Assembly: GCF_023100805.1 (NCBI RefSeq)
Contig: NZ_CP095855.1
Coordinates: forward strand, 2,769,001-2,833,000
From: Chitinophaga filiformis
Lineage (GTDB): Bacteria > Bacteroidota > Bacteroidia > Chitinophagales > Chitinophagaceae
Length of the DNA stretch: 64,000 nucleotides
Direction of reading: 5' to 3'
Part shown: positions 54,811 to 63,877 of the stretch, piece after piece
Layout: every line of letters begins with the position of its first letter
Position numbering within the stretch: position 1 is the first letter of the stretch
Notes under the pieces: model-generated
What the model was told of the DNA's origin: nothing
What the model saw: only the letters and a program-made list of their open reading frames with translations
The model's database searches: none
Translations under genes and position numbers: made by a program

Positions 54811-54925
54811 TATAGTGGAGACTATAACCTACAGGCAGTATAGTCCTACATTACACCTACATTTCTATAGCGTTTGCTATAGAAATGTGCCTATAATGCT
54901 ATAGTAGAGAGCCTATAGGTTATAG
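54811..54925. repeat. Nested inverted repeats between hcp and clpV
   Basis: An inner perfect 13-bp dyad ACATTTCTATAGC (54859-54871) / GCTATAGAAATGT (54876-54888) with a GTTT loop is enclosed by outer arms CTATAACCTACAGGC (54822-54836) and GCCTATAGGTTATAG (54911-54925), one mismatch in 15. A further small dyad TATAGT-GGAG-ACTATA lies at 54811-54826. TATAG recurs at least seven times. No poly-T follows, so it is not a simple terminator. Confidence 0.75.
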
Positions 54926-55165
54926 CTCCCACCGAATCGCTATACTATCTCGAAGATATTGGCGCTTAATAAGGTGATATCTGTGTTATTTTTATCATTT
55001 GTTCACTGATCTTCTTATGTAATTATTCCCTGTTATAGCTGTATAAACTATGTATACACGATACTTACAAATAGTATAATATATTAATCCCTCTTTCCTG
55101 TGCGTAATAAATATTTCATATACATTTTCGCTGTATCTTTACTTCAATTAATTAAAACCCGATAT

Positions 55166-55173
55166 TACATTTG
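55166..55173 (+). promoter_or_regulatory. Putative -7 box of clpV
   Basis: TACATTTG, exact TAnnTTTG, 66 bases before the ATG at 55240. Confidence 0.4.
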
Positions 55174-55239
55174 AGTAACAGATCTATGTAATATTATGTA
55201 ACCCTTAAACAGTTAACTGAAAAACCTGGAACGACCCAA

Positions 55240-57693
55240 ATGACCCTGACTACGTATACCATATATGCTCCCGAGGTGCAGGCGGCAATACGCATTGCGC
55301 AGGCGCTGGCAAAAGAACATCACCATGTGAACTATACGCCCGCTCATCTGCTACTGGCATGTCTGCATAAAGAGACTGGTCTTGTGCCACAGCTGCAGGC
55401 TATGGATGTAGATACCTATTACCTGGAAGAATGGGCAGAGGTGAGGCTGGACAGCATACCCAAGGCTGGTCGTTCACCGGAGGAACCTGAAGCAGATGAT
55501 TATGCTGCAAATGTATTGCAGGAAGCGGATGCAGTAAGGCTTGAATATGATCTTGATGCTGCGGATGCCTGGTGCCTGCTGATAGCTCTTAGTACGCCAG
55601 GTGTGGGCTTTTCATTTGAACAGTTGAAAACATTTCCCCTGCAGAGAGCACAATTGCTCACTCATTTTAATAAAAAAGATAATAATAGCACGGCGCCTAA
55701 AACAACGCTTGTTACAGGTAAAACTACCGCGCAGAAATATATATATCGTCTTACGGATCCGCAACGTTTGCAAACAAAACACGCACTTGCCGGACGTGAT
55801 GCGGAGGTACGTTCCATGTTCGAGATACTGACCCGTAAAGGTCGTTCCAGCATCCTCGTAACAGGAGAAGGAGGTGTGGGTAAAACAGCCCTTGCTGATG
55901 CACTGGCCCTCGCTATTGTCAGTAAACAGGCGCCGCAGCAGTTACAGCAAACCGATATTTATGCATTGGATTATGGCGCCTTTATCGCAGGCGCTGCTTA
56001 TAAAAACGAACTGGAAGACCGCCTGCAACAGATCATTTCACAATTGCAGGGTGCCGGTAGGCACGTGTTATTCATCGACAACCTGCACACCCTGCTGGAT
56101 AAGCAACCCGGTTCCGCCGGTGGCATCGGTAATGTATTGAAGGCTGCCATGAATAAGGGGGATATCACCTTGATCGCTACCAGTACGCCGGAAGGTTATC
56201 GTAAACTGATAGAACCGGATGGCCTGCTGCGTCATTGCTTTGAGATCATACAATTATCCGAACCCGATGAACCGACGGCTGCACGTATGATACAGGCGGT
56301 GATGCCGGATTATGAAAGTTATTATAACCTGAAGGTGGCGCCCGATGTGATCACGGAATCCATTAAACTGTCACGCCGCTATCTCAAGGAGCGCAGTTTA
56401 CCGGACAGTGCTGTTAATCTGCTGGACCGCACGCTGGCGGCCATACGTACCACCCAGGATACCGGTGCGCAAACGCTGGCAGACCTGCAGGTAAAGCTGC
56501 AGGCAGCGGGCGATAATAAAGAAGAATTACTGTGGTGGTACCAGCAATGTATGCGGCGTTTCAGCGCATTACTGACCACCCATTTACAAATAGAACAGGA
56601 TGTGTATAAGATCGATGATGTGCCTGCATTGAAGGCCGTTTTGAACAATATTGCCGGGCAACTGGAACCCCTGGTGCAGACGCAGCATACAGCGGTTACA
56701 AAGACGGACCTGGCCACTATGATCGCTGAGAGCACAGGTATACCTCTGGGTAAGATCCAGTCGGGAGAACGGGAACGGCTGGTGAACATGGACCTCGAGT
56801 TGCGGAAGCGGGTAGTAGGGCAGGACCATGCGTTGAAGACGGTGGCCGACGCTATACTGGAATCGCGCTCCGGTCTCAGCAGGCCTGGTCAGCCGATAGG
56901 TTCATTCTTTTTCCTGGGGCCTACCGGTACCGGGAAAACGGAGCTGGCAAAATCTTTGGCAGACTTCTTGTTCCAGGATGAGCGGTGCATGATCAGGTTT
57001 GACATGTCCGAATTTAAAGAAGAACATTCGGCGGCATTACTATATGGCGCACCGCCGGGATATGTTGGATATGAAGAAGGGGGATTGCTGGTAAATAAGA
57101 TCCGTCAGCAACCCTATGCCGTAGTCCTGTTTGATGAAATAGAAAAAGCACATCCATCAGTATTTGATATTTTCCTGCAGATAATGGATGAAGGTAAATT
57201 GCATGACCGCCTGGGTAAGACCGGCGATTTTTCAAATGCCCTGGTCCTGTTCACCTCCAATATCGGAAGTGATGTGATTGCCCAGTCGTTCAGACAGGGA
57301 GTAATACCATCCTCCCAGCAACTGATGGAGATCATGTCGCGGAATTTCAGACCCGAATTCCTTGGCAGGTTGACGGAGATCGTGCCATTCGGCCCTATTC
57401 AGCAGGAGAACGTTGTGAAGATATTTGATATTCATCTTAAACATCTGCTGCAGTTACTTGCGCAGCAACAGATCACGCTGGAAGTGTCTGCTGCTGCAAG
57501 AGAGCAACTGGCGGCAGAAGGATATTCGCCGCAATATGGCGCACGTCCATTGAAAGAAGTGATCCGTAGCAGGTTACGAAAGCCCTTATCCCGTATGATA
57601 ATAGAAGGTAGCCTGCAACCCCACATGACTGTTAAGCTGGATGTAGACGCTGATGGTACGCTCCAATGGCATACCGGCGCTCAGGAAGTGTAA
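55240..57693 (+). CDS. clpV: T6SS ATPase ClpV (TssH)
   Basis: 817 residues, class-2 Clp AAA+ ATPase. The N domain (~1-150) has Clp-N repeats (APEVQAAIRIAQALAKEHHHVNYTPAHLLLAC); the first nucleotide-binding domain has Walker A GEGGVGKT (about 209-216); a middle region follows; the second has GPTGTGKT (about 560-567), Walker B VVLFDEIEKAHPSVFD and the C-terminal RPLKEVIRSRLRKPLSRMI. The setting with tssB and tssC immediately downstream identifies it as the sheath-recycling TssH and not the general chaperone ClpB, which also has a longer coiled-coil middle domain. First gene of the rightward unit. Confidence 0.93.
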   Translation: MTLTTYTIYAPEVQAAIRIAQALAKEHHHVNYTPAHLLLACLHKETGLVPQLQAMDVDTYYLEEWAEVRLDSIPKAGRSPEEPEADDYAANVLQEADAVRLEYDLDAADAWCLLIALSTPGVGFSFEQLKTFPLQRAQLLTHFNKKDNNSTAPKTTLVTGKTTAQKYIYRLTDPQRLQTKHALAGRDAEVRSMFEILTRKGRSSILVTGEGGVGKTALADALALAIVSKQAPQQLQQTDIYALDYGAFIAGAAYKNELEDRLQQIISQLQGAGRHVLFIDNLHTLLDKQPGSAGGIGNVLKAAMNKGDITLIATSTPEGYRKLIEPDGLLRHCFEIIQLSEPDEPTAARMIQAVMPDYESYYNLKVAPDVITESIKLSRRYLKERSLPDSAVNLLDRTLAAIRTTQDTGAQTLADLQVKLQAAGDNKEELLWWYQQCMRRFSALLTTHLQIEQDVYKIDDVPALKAVLNNIAGQLEPLVQTQHTAVTKTDLATMIAESTGIPLGKIQSGERERLVNMDLELRKRVVGQDHALKTVADAILESRSGLSRPGQPIGSFFFLGPTGTGKTELAKSLADFLFQDERCMIRFDMSEFKEEHSAALLYGAPPGYVGYEEGGLLVNKIRQQPYAVVLFDEIEKAHPSVFDIFLQIMDEGKLHDRLGKTGDFSNALVLFTSNIGSDVIAQSFRQGVIPSSQQLMEIMSRNFRPEFLGRLTEIVPFGPIQQENVVKIFDIHLKHLLQLLAQQQITLEVSAAAREQLAAEGYSPQYGARPLKEVIRSRLRKPLSRMIIEGSLQPHMTVKLDVDADGTLQWHTGAQEV

Positions 57694-57747
57694 GCCGGGA
57701 TAGGAAGAAGGACCATAGAACATTTATTGTTGTAAAAACCAATTGAT

Positions 57748-58194
57748 ATGAATGACAATTACGGTATTGGCGGTAACGAGGTGAAACTCGACGCCAATGA
57801 GGCCATTGTTGAGATCTCTCATAACCGGACCCTGTTTGCTGAAAAGTTAACCCAGCAAACACCTGTCAAACCGGAAATCGTGCAGGGACTAACTACTGTA
57901 GAAGCGGTGTTCGAACATTACAAGCCTGCTGTGAACATGCTGTTCCACGACGCGGAGGGACGTACTATTCCTGAGAACCTGGAGTTCCACAACCTGGGAG
58001 ACTTCGGCGTAAAGGGTATTACCGCCCAGAGTGCTTTCCTGAATAACCTCGCTACTGAAAAGGAACAGTACCTCAAGATCATGAAACATCTGAAAACAAA
58101 CAAAGTGCTGAAGACGGCCCTGGCTGATCCCGCTGCAAGACAGGCATTACTGGAATCGATCCGGGCACTGGTGGCAGACCTGAACACAAAGTAA
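57748..58194 (+). CDS. tssB: T6SS contractile sheath small subunit TssB
   Basis: 148 residues. It pairs with TssC to build the contractile sheath. The segment YKPAVNMLFHDAEGRTIPENLEFHNLGDFGVKGITAQS matches the TssB core in the subtype-iii T6SS, and the C-terminal helices (LKTNKVLKTALADPAARQALLESIRALV) are also typical. It lies 54 bases after clpV and 24 before tssC. Confidence 0.9.
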   Translation: MNDNYGIGGNEVKLDANEAIVEISHNRTLFAEKLTQQTPVKPEIVQGLTTVEAVFEHYKPAVNMLFHDAEGRTIPENLEFHNLGDFGVKGITAQSAFLNNLATEKEQYLKIMKHLKTNKVLKTALADPAARQALLESIRALVADLNTK

Positions 58195-58218
58195 ATTGAC
58201 AATTGACAACTTGTTCTT

Positions 58219-59595
58219 ATGGCAGAATTACAAAAACAGCAGGAGCAGCCGGAAGAGCTGCAAACCGCGGCCGCGAAGCAGCAGCCCGTGTCCCTGCAGG
58301 AAAATATGGATATACTGGCCAAGTACGGCGGTTTCGACCTGCTGGAAGGCGCCATTGAAGGTGTACAGAACCTTAACCCCGAACGTAAAGCGCGTCGTAA
58401 TATCTTCCTGACAGAAAGCACCAAAAAAGGTGAAAGGGAGAAACTGAAGAAAACCCTCGAACTCTGGGAGAAAGTGCTTACCGAAGCGCAGGACCTGCCG
58501 GATATGGTCAGCTTCTGTACAGAACATTCAGAACAGGCAGAAAGAGTGCTGAACAACAACCTGTCTGAAGCAGTGGAAGCTACACGCGAACTCGAGCAAT
58601 CCTACCGTAACGTTGCACTGTTCTTCAAGAATACAGAATCAGATAAGGTAAAGAACGTTGCCTTCATCAACGTAGAGCTGGACCAGTTAAAAGACCTGGA
58701 CAATACCCGCTTTATCGATGCCATTCACCAGGAGCTGGTCAGCAATTATGACCGTCTCGATCTGCGCGATAACTATAGCCTGCTGGTTGTTCCCGGTTAT
58801 CTCGGCTCCAATAAGGTGTTGGAGAAATGGGCAAAGATCGCTTATGAAAATAAGGTCATGCTGCTAACAGATTTCTCTCATCTTGATGCACCTGACGATG
58901 TGATGGAAATGTTTGAACTGGCGAATCTCACCGGTGGAGAAGTACACCGTTCAAACGTGATCATGACCTGTAACTGGCTGGTAGGACGCGGCAAGTTCGA
59001 CGAGATCAATGAACAGGATAACCTCTATGTTCCCCCATCCGGAGCATTGGCTGGTAAGATCTACAGAACGCTGATGTCGCAGGTAACCGCAGGTAAGAAA
59101 TTCGGTGGTATGAATGAAGTGGATGGTGTAAAATTTGAACTGAAGAAGAGTGAAATAGCCAGCCTGGAAAAAATGGGGCTGATCCCTATGGTGAAGGAAT
59201 ATGGCAAGGTGATGGCATTCAGCGCCAAAACTTTATTCAATGGCGATAATATCGGTCTGCAGACCTACTCCGTAGTGCGTGTATTCGATTATGTTACCAA
59301 AGTGCTGATGGACTTCCTGAACCGCCGTGCTTTCGAGAACTTCAATGCGAATACCCGTAAAGACCTGATGAAACAGATCATTCGTTTCCTGGACAGCATT
59401 ACGGGACCTGATAAACTGATCGAAGACTTTAATGTCCGTAAGTTTGAGCAGGACCCTATTCAGAAAGATCGTATTCACCTCAATATACATCTGAAACCAT
59501 ACTTCCCTGCCAAGAACTTCATGATCAAAATGGAGGGTCATAAAGGGGAAGATGCAACAGAATGGGATACCGAATATGAGCAGGATAAATCCTGA
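58219..59595 (+). CDS. tssC: T6SS contractile sheath large subunit TssC
   Basis: 458 residues, DUF5458-type TssC of Bacteroidota. An N-terminal helical region of about 160 residues is followed by the sheath core with VAFINVELDQLKDLDNTRFIDAIHQEL, LLVVPGYLGSNKVLEKWAKIAYENKVMLLTDF, VHRSNVIMTCNWLVGRGKF and the C-terminal IHLNIHLKPYFPAKNFMIKMEG. TssC carries the ClpV-independent outer layers in this subtype and interlocks with TssB. A perfect 12-bp hairpin lies 11 bases after the stop. Confidence 0.93.
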   Translation: MAELQKQQEQPEELQTAAAKQQPVSLQENMDILAKYGGFDLLEGAIEGVQNLNPERKARRNIFLTESTKKGEREKLKKTLELWEKVLTEAQDLPDMVSFCTEHSEQAERVLNNNLSEAVEATRELEQSYRNVALFFKNTESDKVKNVAFINVELDQLKDLDNTRFIDAIHQELVSNYDRLDLRDNYSLLVVPGYLGSNKVLEKWAKIAYENKVMLLTDFSHLDAPDDVMEMFELANLTGGEVHRSNVIMTCNWLVGRGKFDEINEQDNLYVPPSGALAGKIYRTLMSQVTAGKKFGGMNEVDGVKFELKKSEIASLEKMGLIPMVKEYGKVMAFSAKTLFNGDNIGLQTYSVVRVFDYVTKVLMDFLNRRAFENFNANTRKDLMKQIIRFLDSITGPDKLIEDFNVRKFEQDPIQKDRIHLNIHLKPYFPAKNFMIKMEGHKGEDATEWDTEYEQDKS

Positions 59596-59605
59596 TATGA
59601 AAAAT

Positions 59606-59648
59606 AGTGAAGCTGAATGGCGTCGTCGTCTTCAGCTTCACTGTTTCT
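59606..59648 (+). terminator. Hairpin after tssC (terminator or attenuator)
   Basis: Perfect 12-bp stem AGTGAAGCTGAA / TTCAGCTTCACT with a 13-base loop, then GTTTCTCATCATTTT. The next gene begins 38 bases later on the same strand, so it may only attenuate. Confidence 0.6.
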
Positions 59649-59685
59649 CATCATTTTAAAATTAAAGAAAGGAAAAGAATATCAG

Positions 59686-60555
59686 ATGAAGTATGTCTTA
59701 ACAGGCGTCTTCTGTTTTTTGTTGTCATGGTGCAATGCGCTCGGACAATCACAGACAGATAGCATTATTACAACTAAAGGCGCTGTCACCCTTATTACCT
59801 GTGGATCAGCAATCACTACATTCCAGATTGGAGATGGTAAAAATTCAGATTATGATTATCGCATAGTAGATGGTAACGTAGTATTTATACGGCCAACAGT
59901 GGCCAATCCTAAGCCTACTAACCTCGTGATCAGGGAAGGGAACAATATCCATTACCTGATACTGGCATTCCGTGATAAAGCAGAATTATCGCGCCTGAAA
60001 TACAATCTTTCTGCAAGTAACAACAAGACAGTCGCCGGCAATTCCGGCGCGGGAAGTAATACAACTTCCCAACAAACTGAAGACAATTCCGCAGAGGATA
60101 ACGACGCCGCTTTAGCCGCATCTGGTATTGACACGGTAACAGTTGGCAATATTGCAGAAGATTTCCGGAAGCAGCGAAAGGGTGGTCACCAGTATGAAAC
60201 AACTGCCGACGGTATTACGCTCAGCTTTTCCCAGGCCATGAGCCTCAACAACCTGGCATATTTCAGCTTTCATATCAGGAACCGTTCCGGAAAAGCATAC
60301 GAGATCAGGAAAGTAACACTGATGCACAAGACAAAGGCCGATACCGCCGCTTTATTCACAATGCCTGTGCTTTACAGGAAAGGAGTTGCCTCTGTTGCCG
60401 GTAAGGCAGATGAAAATATTGTATTTGTTGCTGCTGCGCGGGATTTTAAAAAGGATGATGAGATCATCCTGGTGATGTACAACAAGGCCACCGAGAACCA
60501 GGTAGTGCTGTATACACCCGCAGGCGCCTTGCCCAAATATATGATCAGCAAATAG
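59686..60555 (+). CDS. Secreted TraN-like protein of the T6SS locus
   Basis: 289 residues from the ATG at 59686, preceded by AAAGAAAGGAAAAG. The signal peptide KYVLTGVFCFLLSWCNALGQ is followed by a beta domain, VTLITCGSAITTFQIGDGKNS ... TNLVIREGNNIHYLILAFRDKAEL, that reads like the N-terminal domain of TraN (DUF4138) of Bacteroides conjugative transposons. The linker (about 125-150) is Ser/Asn/Asp-rich, and the C-terminal domain, ITLSFSQAMSLNNLAYFSFHIRNRSGKAYEIRKVTLMHK, resembles the second DUF4138 part. It is 12 bases before the transglycosylase. By eye it is a TraN relative recruited to the T6SS; it may equal one of the subtype-iii accessory Tss proteins. Confidence 0.55.
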   Translation: MKYVLTGVFCFLLSWCNALGQSQTDSIITTKGAVTLITCGSAITTFQIGDGKNSDYDYRIVDGNVVFIRPTVANPKPTNLVIREGNNIHYLILAFRDKAELSRLKYNLSASNNKTVAGNSGAGSNTTSQQTEDNSAEDNDAALAASGIDTVTVGNIAEDFRKQRKGGHQYETTADGITLSFSQAMSLNNLAYFSFHIRNRSGKAYEIRKVTLMHKTKADTAALFTMPVLYRKGVASVAGKADENIVFVAAARDFKKDDEIILVMYNKATENQVVLYTPAGALPKYMISK

Positions 60556-60567
60556 TCATTCATTCAC

Positions 60568-61617
60568 GTGCGTACGATTATTCACATATTGTTTGTTGGC
60601 TGTCTTTGCATGTTTGCGCTGACAGGCGCCGCGCAGGTTACTTTCTGCGGTGAGATAGTGCCTATGGAGCGCGACTTTGTTTCCTATAAGCTAATGGATG
60701 TTATCAAGGGACACCTGAAATACCGCAACTTTTTACCGGTGCTGAAAGCAAAGACTGATATTTACTTCCCGGTCATTATCCCCATTTTACATCAGTACAA
60801 TATACCTGAAGATTTTAAATACCTGCCGGTTGTTGAAAGCGGTTTTACCAACGCCACCTCCGCAGTAGGGGCACAGGGCGTCTGGCAGTTTATGCCGGCT
60901 ACAGCAGCGGCTATGGGACTGGAGGTACGATATGATAATGACGAACGCAATCACCTGCTGAAATCTACACATGCCGCCTGCCGTTATCTTCAGCAGCTAT
61001 ATGCACAGCTGCATTCATGGACGCTCGCTGCTGCCGCTTATAATGCTGGTGCAGGCAACATCTCCCGTAATATGAAAAGGCAGGGGAGCAGTGATTACTA
61101 TCAGCTGGTGCTGAACAATGAAACCGCGCAATACATTTACAAGATCATCGCTATTAAGCAACTGTTCGAGAGTCCGGAGCTGTATATTCCCGGGTTCGGA
61201 TATAATGTGTTCAACAAAGAGAATACGAATGTCTCTGTATTTGCAGGGCCTTCCTCTGGTATAGTACAGCCTGGACAGGCGAATAAAGATTTTAAATCGA
61301 TCCGCATTACGGTGGATGTTAAATCAAGGACTAAGGCTCCTGTTGCTGCGGCGGTCTTTGCGGCGAGGTTACAGCGGAGTAATACCTTCGAAGATGGTCA
61401 GCTGGTGAGTGTTCTGCTGCTGGATGACCTGCAGGCAAATGGGGTGTATATCAGGAAGAACACGAAATTGTCGGGGCGGGGATGGATTGTGAGTGATCGG
61501 GTGTATGTGGATCTTGGTTTCGGGAATACGATTACACTGTGTGATGCGGGGGGAAGGAAGGGAGTGCCGGCGGCGTCATTGAAAGCAGGGGAGGATGTGC
61601 GGTTGTTGAAGATTTAG
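60568..61617 (+). CDS. Lytic transglycosylase with TraM-like C-terminal domain
   Basis: 349 residues from a GTG at 60568; no in-frame ATG occurs before residue 15. After the signal peptide (LFVGCLCMFALTGAAQ) the SLT/MltD-like domain spans about 60-210, with the catalytic Glu90 in LPVVESGF, then GVWQFMPATAAAMGLEV, AYNAGAGNI and YIYKIIAIKQLF. The C-terminal ~95 residues (VFAARLQRSNTFEDGQLVSVLLLDDLQANGVYIRKNTKLSGRG type, ending LCDAGGRKGVPA) line up with the C-terminal domain of TraM of Bacteroides conjugative transposons. It would open the cell wall locally for the T6SS trans-envelope complex and tether there by the TraM-like domain. Confidence 0.75.
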   Translation: MRTIIHILFVGCLCMFALTGAAQVTFCGEIVPMERDFVSYKLMDVIKGHLKYRNFLPVLKAKTDIYFPVIIPILHQYNIPEDFKYLPVVESGFTNATSAVGAQGVWQFMPATAAAMGLEVRYDNDERNHLLKSTHAACRYLQQLYAQLHSWTLAAAAYNAGAGNISRNMKRQGSSDYYQLVLNNETAQYIYKIIAIKQLFESPELYIPGFGYNVFNKENTNVSVFAGPSSGIVQPGQANKDFKSIRITVDVKSRTKAPVAAAVFAARLQRSNTFEDGQLVSVLLLDDLQANGVYIRKNTKLSGRGWIVSDRVYVDLGFGNTITLCDAGGRKGVPAASLKAGEDVRLLKI

Positions 61618-62038
61618 TCTTAATCTGCTTACCTGTTCTTTGAAGCTGCACTATTTTGACGTGGAATGTTGATTAGCTTTTGTTCCGCGTTCAGGTTTCG
61701 CTAGGTTTCAGGAGGGACCACTGGCTGTAGTTCTTTGAAGCTGCGTGCTATTGGACCTTTGGAATCGTGTCGGCGGTGGATGTCGATTTAACTCCCGTCA
61801 AGCGTGGCAGCTGGCTTCAAATAACTAAGGCCAGTAGTCTCCTCCTGAAACCGCCGCTACACGGGGCGTCCAATGAGGATAGCGTGGTGTGATTTTTATT
61901 GTCTTGTCTGTCTTTTTTGTCTTTTCTTTCTTTTCTTTCTTTTCTGTCTTTGCTTGTCTTGAACGCTTAAGAATTGGTCTTTGCTGTATGATACCCGCCC
62001 GCGTTTCTCTTCTAACGTGTACCGGCGCTAATCTATCC
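61618..62038. other. Intergenic region between the transglycosylase and tssF
   Basis: 421 bases between convergent genes. It contains an imperfect inverted repeat (61704-61744 with 61807-61852), a partial direct copy of its GTTCTTTGAAGCTGC block at 61634, and a polypyrimidine tract (61903-61960) built of TCTTTTCTTTC. No gene recognised. Confidence 0.65.
61704..61852. repeat. Large imperfect inverted repeat near tssF
   Basis: Left arm GGTTTCAGGAGGGACCACTGG ... AGTTCTTTGAAGCTGC (61704-61744) pairs with right arm GCAGCTGGCTTCAAATAACT ... CTCCTCCTGAAACC (61807-61852), with small gaps and a 62-base loop. Confidence 0.7.
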
Positions 62039-63868
62039 TCACATCAACACTTCATTCATAAATATCCTGTAAGGATAATTATTCGCTGAATGCTCCTTCA
62101 GTTGTGACAGTAATTCATCTTTGAGATAAACAAGATTTCCCAGGGCGTATGCACCGGAAGGCTTCGAAAGTGTCAGCCTGATATCTAAGGTACGGCTGTA
62201 ACCTTCAGTAGCTCCGGGTAGTACCGACACGCCTTTGGATACTGTTACTTCCCGCAGTTCATTGCCGATCACGTAACGGCACAGTGCTTTGATATCTTCA
62301 GGTGTAACAATGCGATTGCGACTGAGCAGGTGATAGCGGTAAAGATTGATCTTCTCATCAATGCTGAGACGGTCCTTGCCACCCTGGGTGTTGGATAATA
62401 AAGTGATGGAGCCGGGCTGTAGCTGCACACTGCCATACTCTTGTAAGCGGCTGCCCATGCGTATATTGTTGGCAATACTACCGTTGGTAGTATAGAATTC
62501 TATGAAGAGGAAATCTGCGTCTTCCCTGGGCTTGATCATCAGGTAGGGAATGTTGCCCCGGTTGATGCCTGGCTGTAACTGCTCTTCGAGAGAGGCGATC
62601 AGCTGATGCAGTTCACGTATACGGCTGGCAACATAATCATTCCGCACTTCTTCAAAGAGGGAGCTTTCATCCCTGATCACTTCGATGAGGTAAGCAATGA
62701 TCTCCTTGGCCTCACGTGAGTCAAATCTGCCGATACCACTGCTGCGTACTACCAATTCTCCTTCCTGCATCTCGCCGGTAGTAGTGAAGTTGCGAACATG
62801 ATAGTCTGTTCCCGCTACATCATATACCCGTTTTATATCGAAGTAAATATCTGATGTATGCAGCGGCATGATGTTGAGATAACGGTTCAGTCGCTGGGAC
62901 TGCTCATTGATACGTTTATTGACAACAGGGAAGCAGTTGATATTGCAGAACAGGTCTTCCAGCAAAGTGTGCCGGATGGCTTCCGGGAACTCTACCCTGA
63001 TCCATTGTATATCTGGCTGGAGCTTTGTTAGTCCCTGTCCGAATACCTGTTGCAGGGCAGCAGGTAGGGTGGGCTGGGAGAGGAGTGATGCCGGCTTACT
63101 GATGGTGAGGAAGTGATGCCGGAAACGTTGTAATATCTGCTGGCTGTATCGTGTATTCGTATCAAAGGCCGGTTGCATGATATTGTCGAGCTCTTCGGAG
63201 GCAATATCGCGGCTGTGACTATAACCGTTCTTTACAGTAAGTTCCGTATTACCCAGGAAGAAACGGGCCAGGGGCAGGTAGTAATAGAACATTTCCTGCT
63301 GGTGGGCATTCCTGAGATCAAAGAAGAAGGACATTTCATCGAGGGAGGGGTTGCCTTCAAGGGAAAGGCCCAGCCACAGATGATTGGGAGGGGTGTCCGG
63401 CTGCAGGACGCCCTGTAGCACCTGTTCCTTGAACCAGTGCTCACGGGTCTCGAACAGTTTGTTGCCGAGGGCCATGTATTTTACCTGTCCGCGGAACAGG
63501 CGGTGCCTGGTCAGGGGCATGAAGAAGAGGTCTTTCGAATTGAAGCCGTTCCGCAATGTGTGGAAAAGTTGATGCTCTGCCGTAATAACGGTAGCCGGTT
63601 CATTGCTGGATGCATGCAGTATGCCGTAGGCCGGCTGACTGCTCGTAATAGGTTCCGGCATCATGATCTGGGCCAGTCTTTCCACCAGCCGGGCATGCGA
63701 TACGTCTACCTCGCCCGATATCTTTTCGAGTTCACTGGCGCAGGCTTCCAGTAACAACTGCACAATGGGGTCAAAAGAAGATTCTACTTCTGCGTCGGGA
63801 TAACCCCAAAGCCTGGCGGCTGTTTTCAGCATGCGGTCTTTTATCCGTTCTTTTTGTTCTCTGGGCAT
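62039..63868 (-). CDS. tssF: T6SS baseplate protein TssF
   Basis: 609 residues. TssF (ImpG/VasA family) belongs to the baseplate wedge with TssE, TssG and TssK. The N-terminus KERIKDRMLKTAARLWGYPDAEVESSFDPIVQLLLEACASELEKISGEV and the segment LVERLAQIMMPEPITSSQPAYGILHA are the family opening (typically ...LARRPDPVVERLLEG.A.L...); the C-terminal half includes a beta-rich region (NIRMGSRLQEYGSVQLQPGSITL) and VTPEDIKALCRYVIG. The gene begins 9 bases after the stop of the gene entering from the right edge, so the two are one operon reading leftward. Confidence 0.88.
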   Translation of the reverse strand: MPREQKERIKDRMLKTAARLWGYPDAEVESSFDPIVQLLLEACASELEKISGEVDVSHARLVERLAQIMMPEPITSSQPAYGILHASSNEPATVITAEHQLFHTLRNGFNSKDLFFMPLTRHRLFRGQVKYMALGNKLFETREHWFKEQVLQGVLQPDTPPNHLWLGLSLEGNPSLDEMSFFFDLRNAHQQEMFYYYLPLARFFLGNTELTVKNGYSHSRDIASEELDNIMQPAFDTNTRYSQQILQRFRHHFLTISKPASLLSQPTLPAALQQVFGQGLTKLQPDIQWIRVEFPEAIRHTLLEDLFCNINCFPVVNKRINEQSQRLNRYLNIMPLHTSDIYFDIKRVYDVAGTDYHVRNFTTTGEMQEGELVVRSSGIGRFDSREAKEIIAYLIEVIRDESSLFEEVRNDYVASRIRELHQLIASLEEQLQPGINRGNIPYLMIKPREDADFLFIEFYTTNGSIANNIRMGSRLQEYGSVQLQPGSITLLSNTQGGKDRLSIDEKINLYRYHLLSRNRIVTPEDIKALCRYVIGNELREVTVSKGVSVLPGATEGYSRTLDIRLTLSKPSGAYALGNLVYLKDELLSQLKEHSANNYPYRIFMNEVLM

Positions 63869-63877
63869 GGTATGGCT

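Larger units (their letters stand above)
54414..55239. other. Divergent hcp/clpV regulatory region
   Basis: 826 bases with no convincing gene. It contains the hcp -7 box (54452-54459), a cluster of nested inverted repeats (54811-54925) and a clpV -7 box (55166-55173). The rest is AT-rich with no recognised element. Confidence 0.6.

Noticed and set aside
54623..54904. A 93-codon plus-strand frame in the hcp/clpV gap
   Set aside because: It spans the nested palindromes, has a composition unlike the neighbours and no ribosome site or recognisable motif.
55240..57693. Interpretation of the AAA+ gene as general chaperone clpB
   Set aside because: The divergent hcp and the directly following tssB and tssC genes, and the shorter middle region, fit the T6SS ATPase ClpV better.
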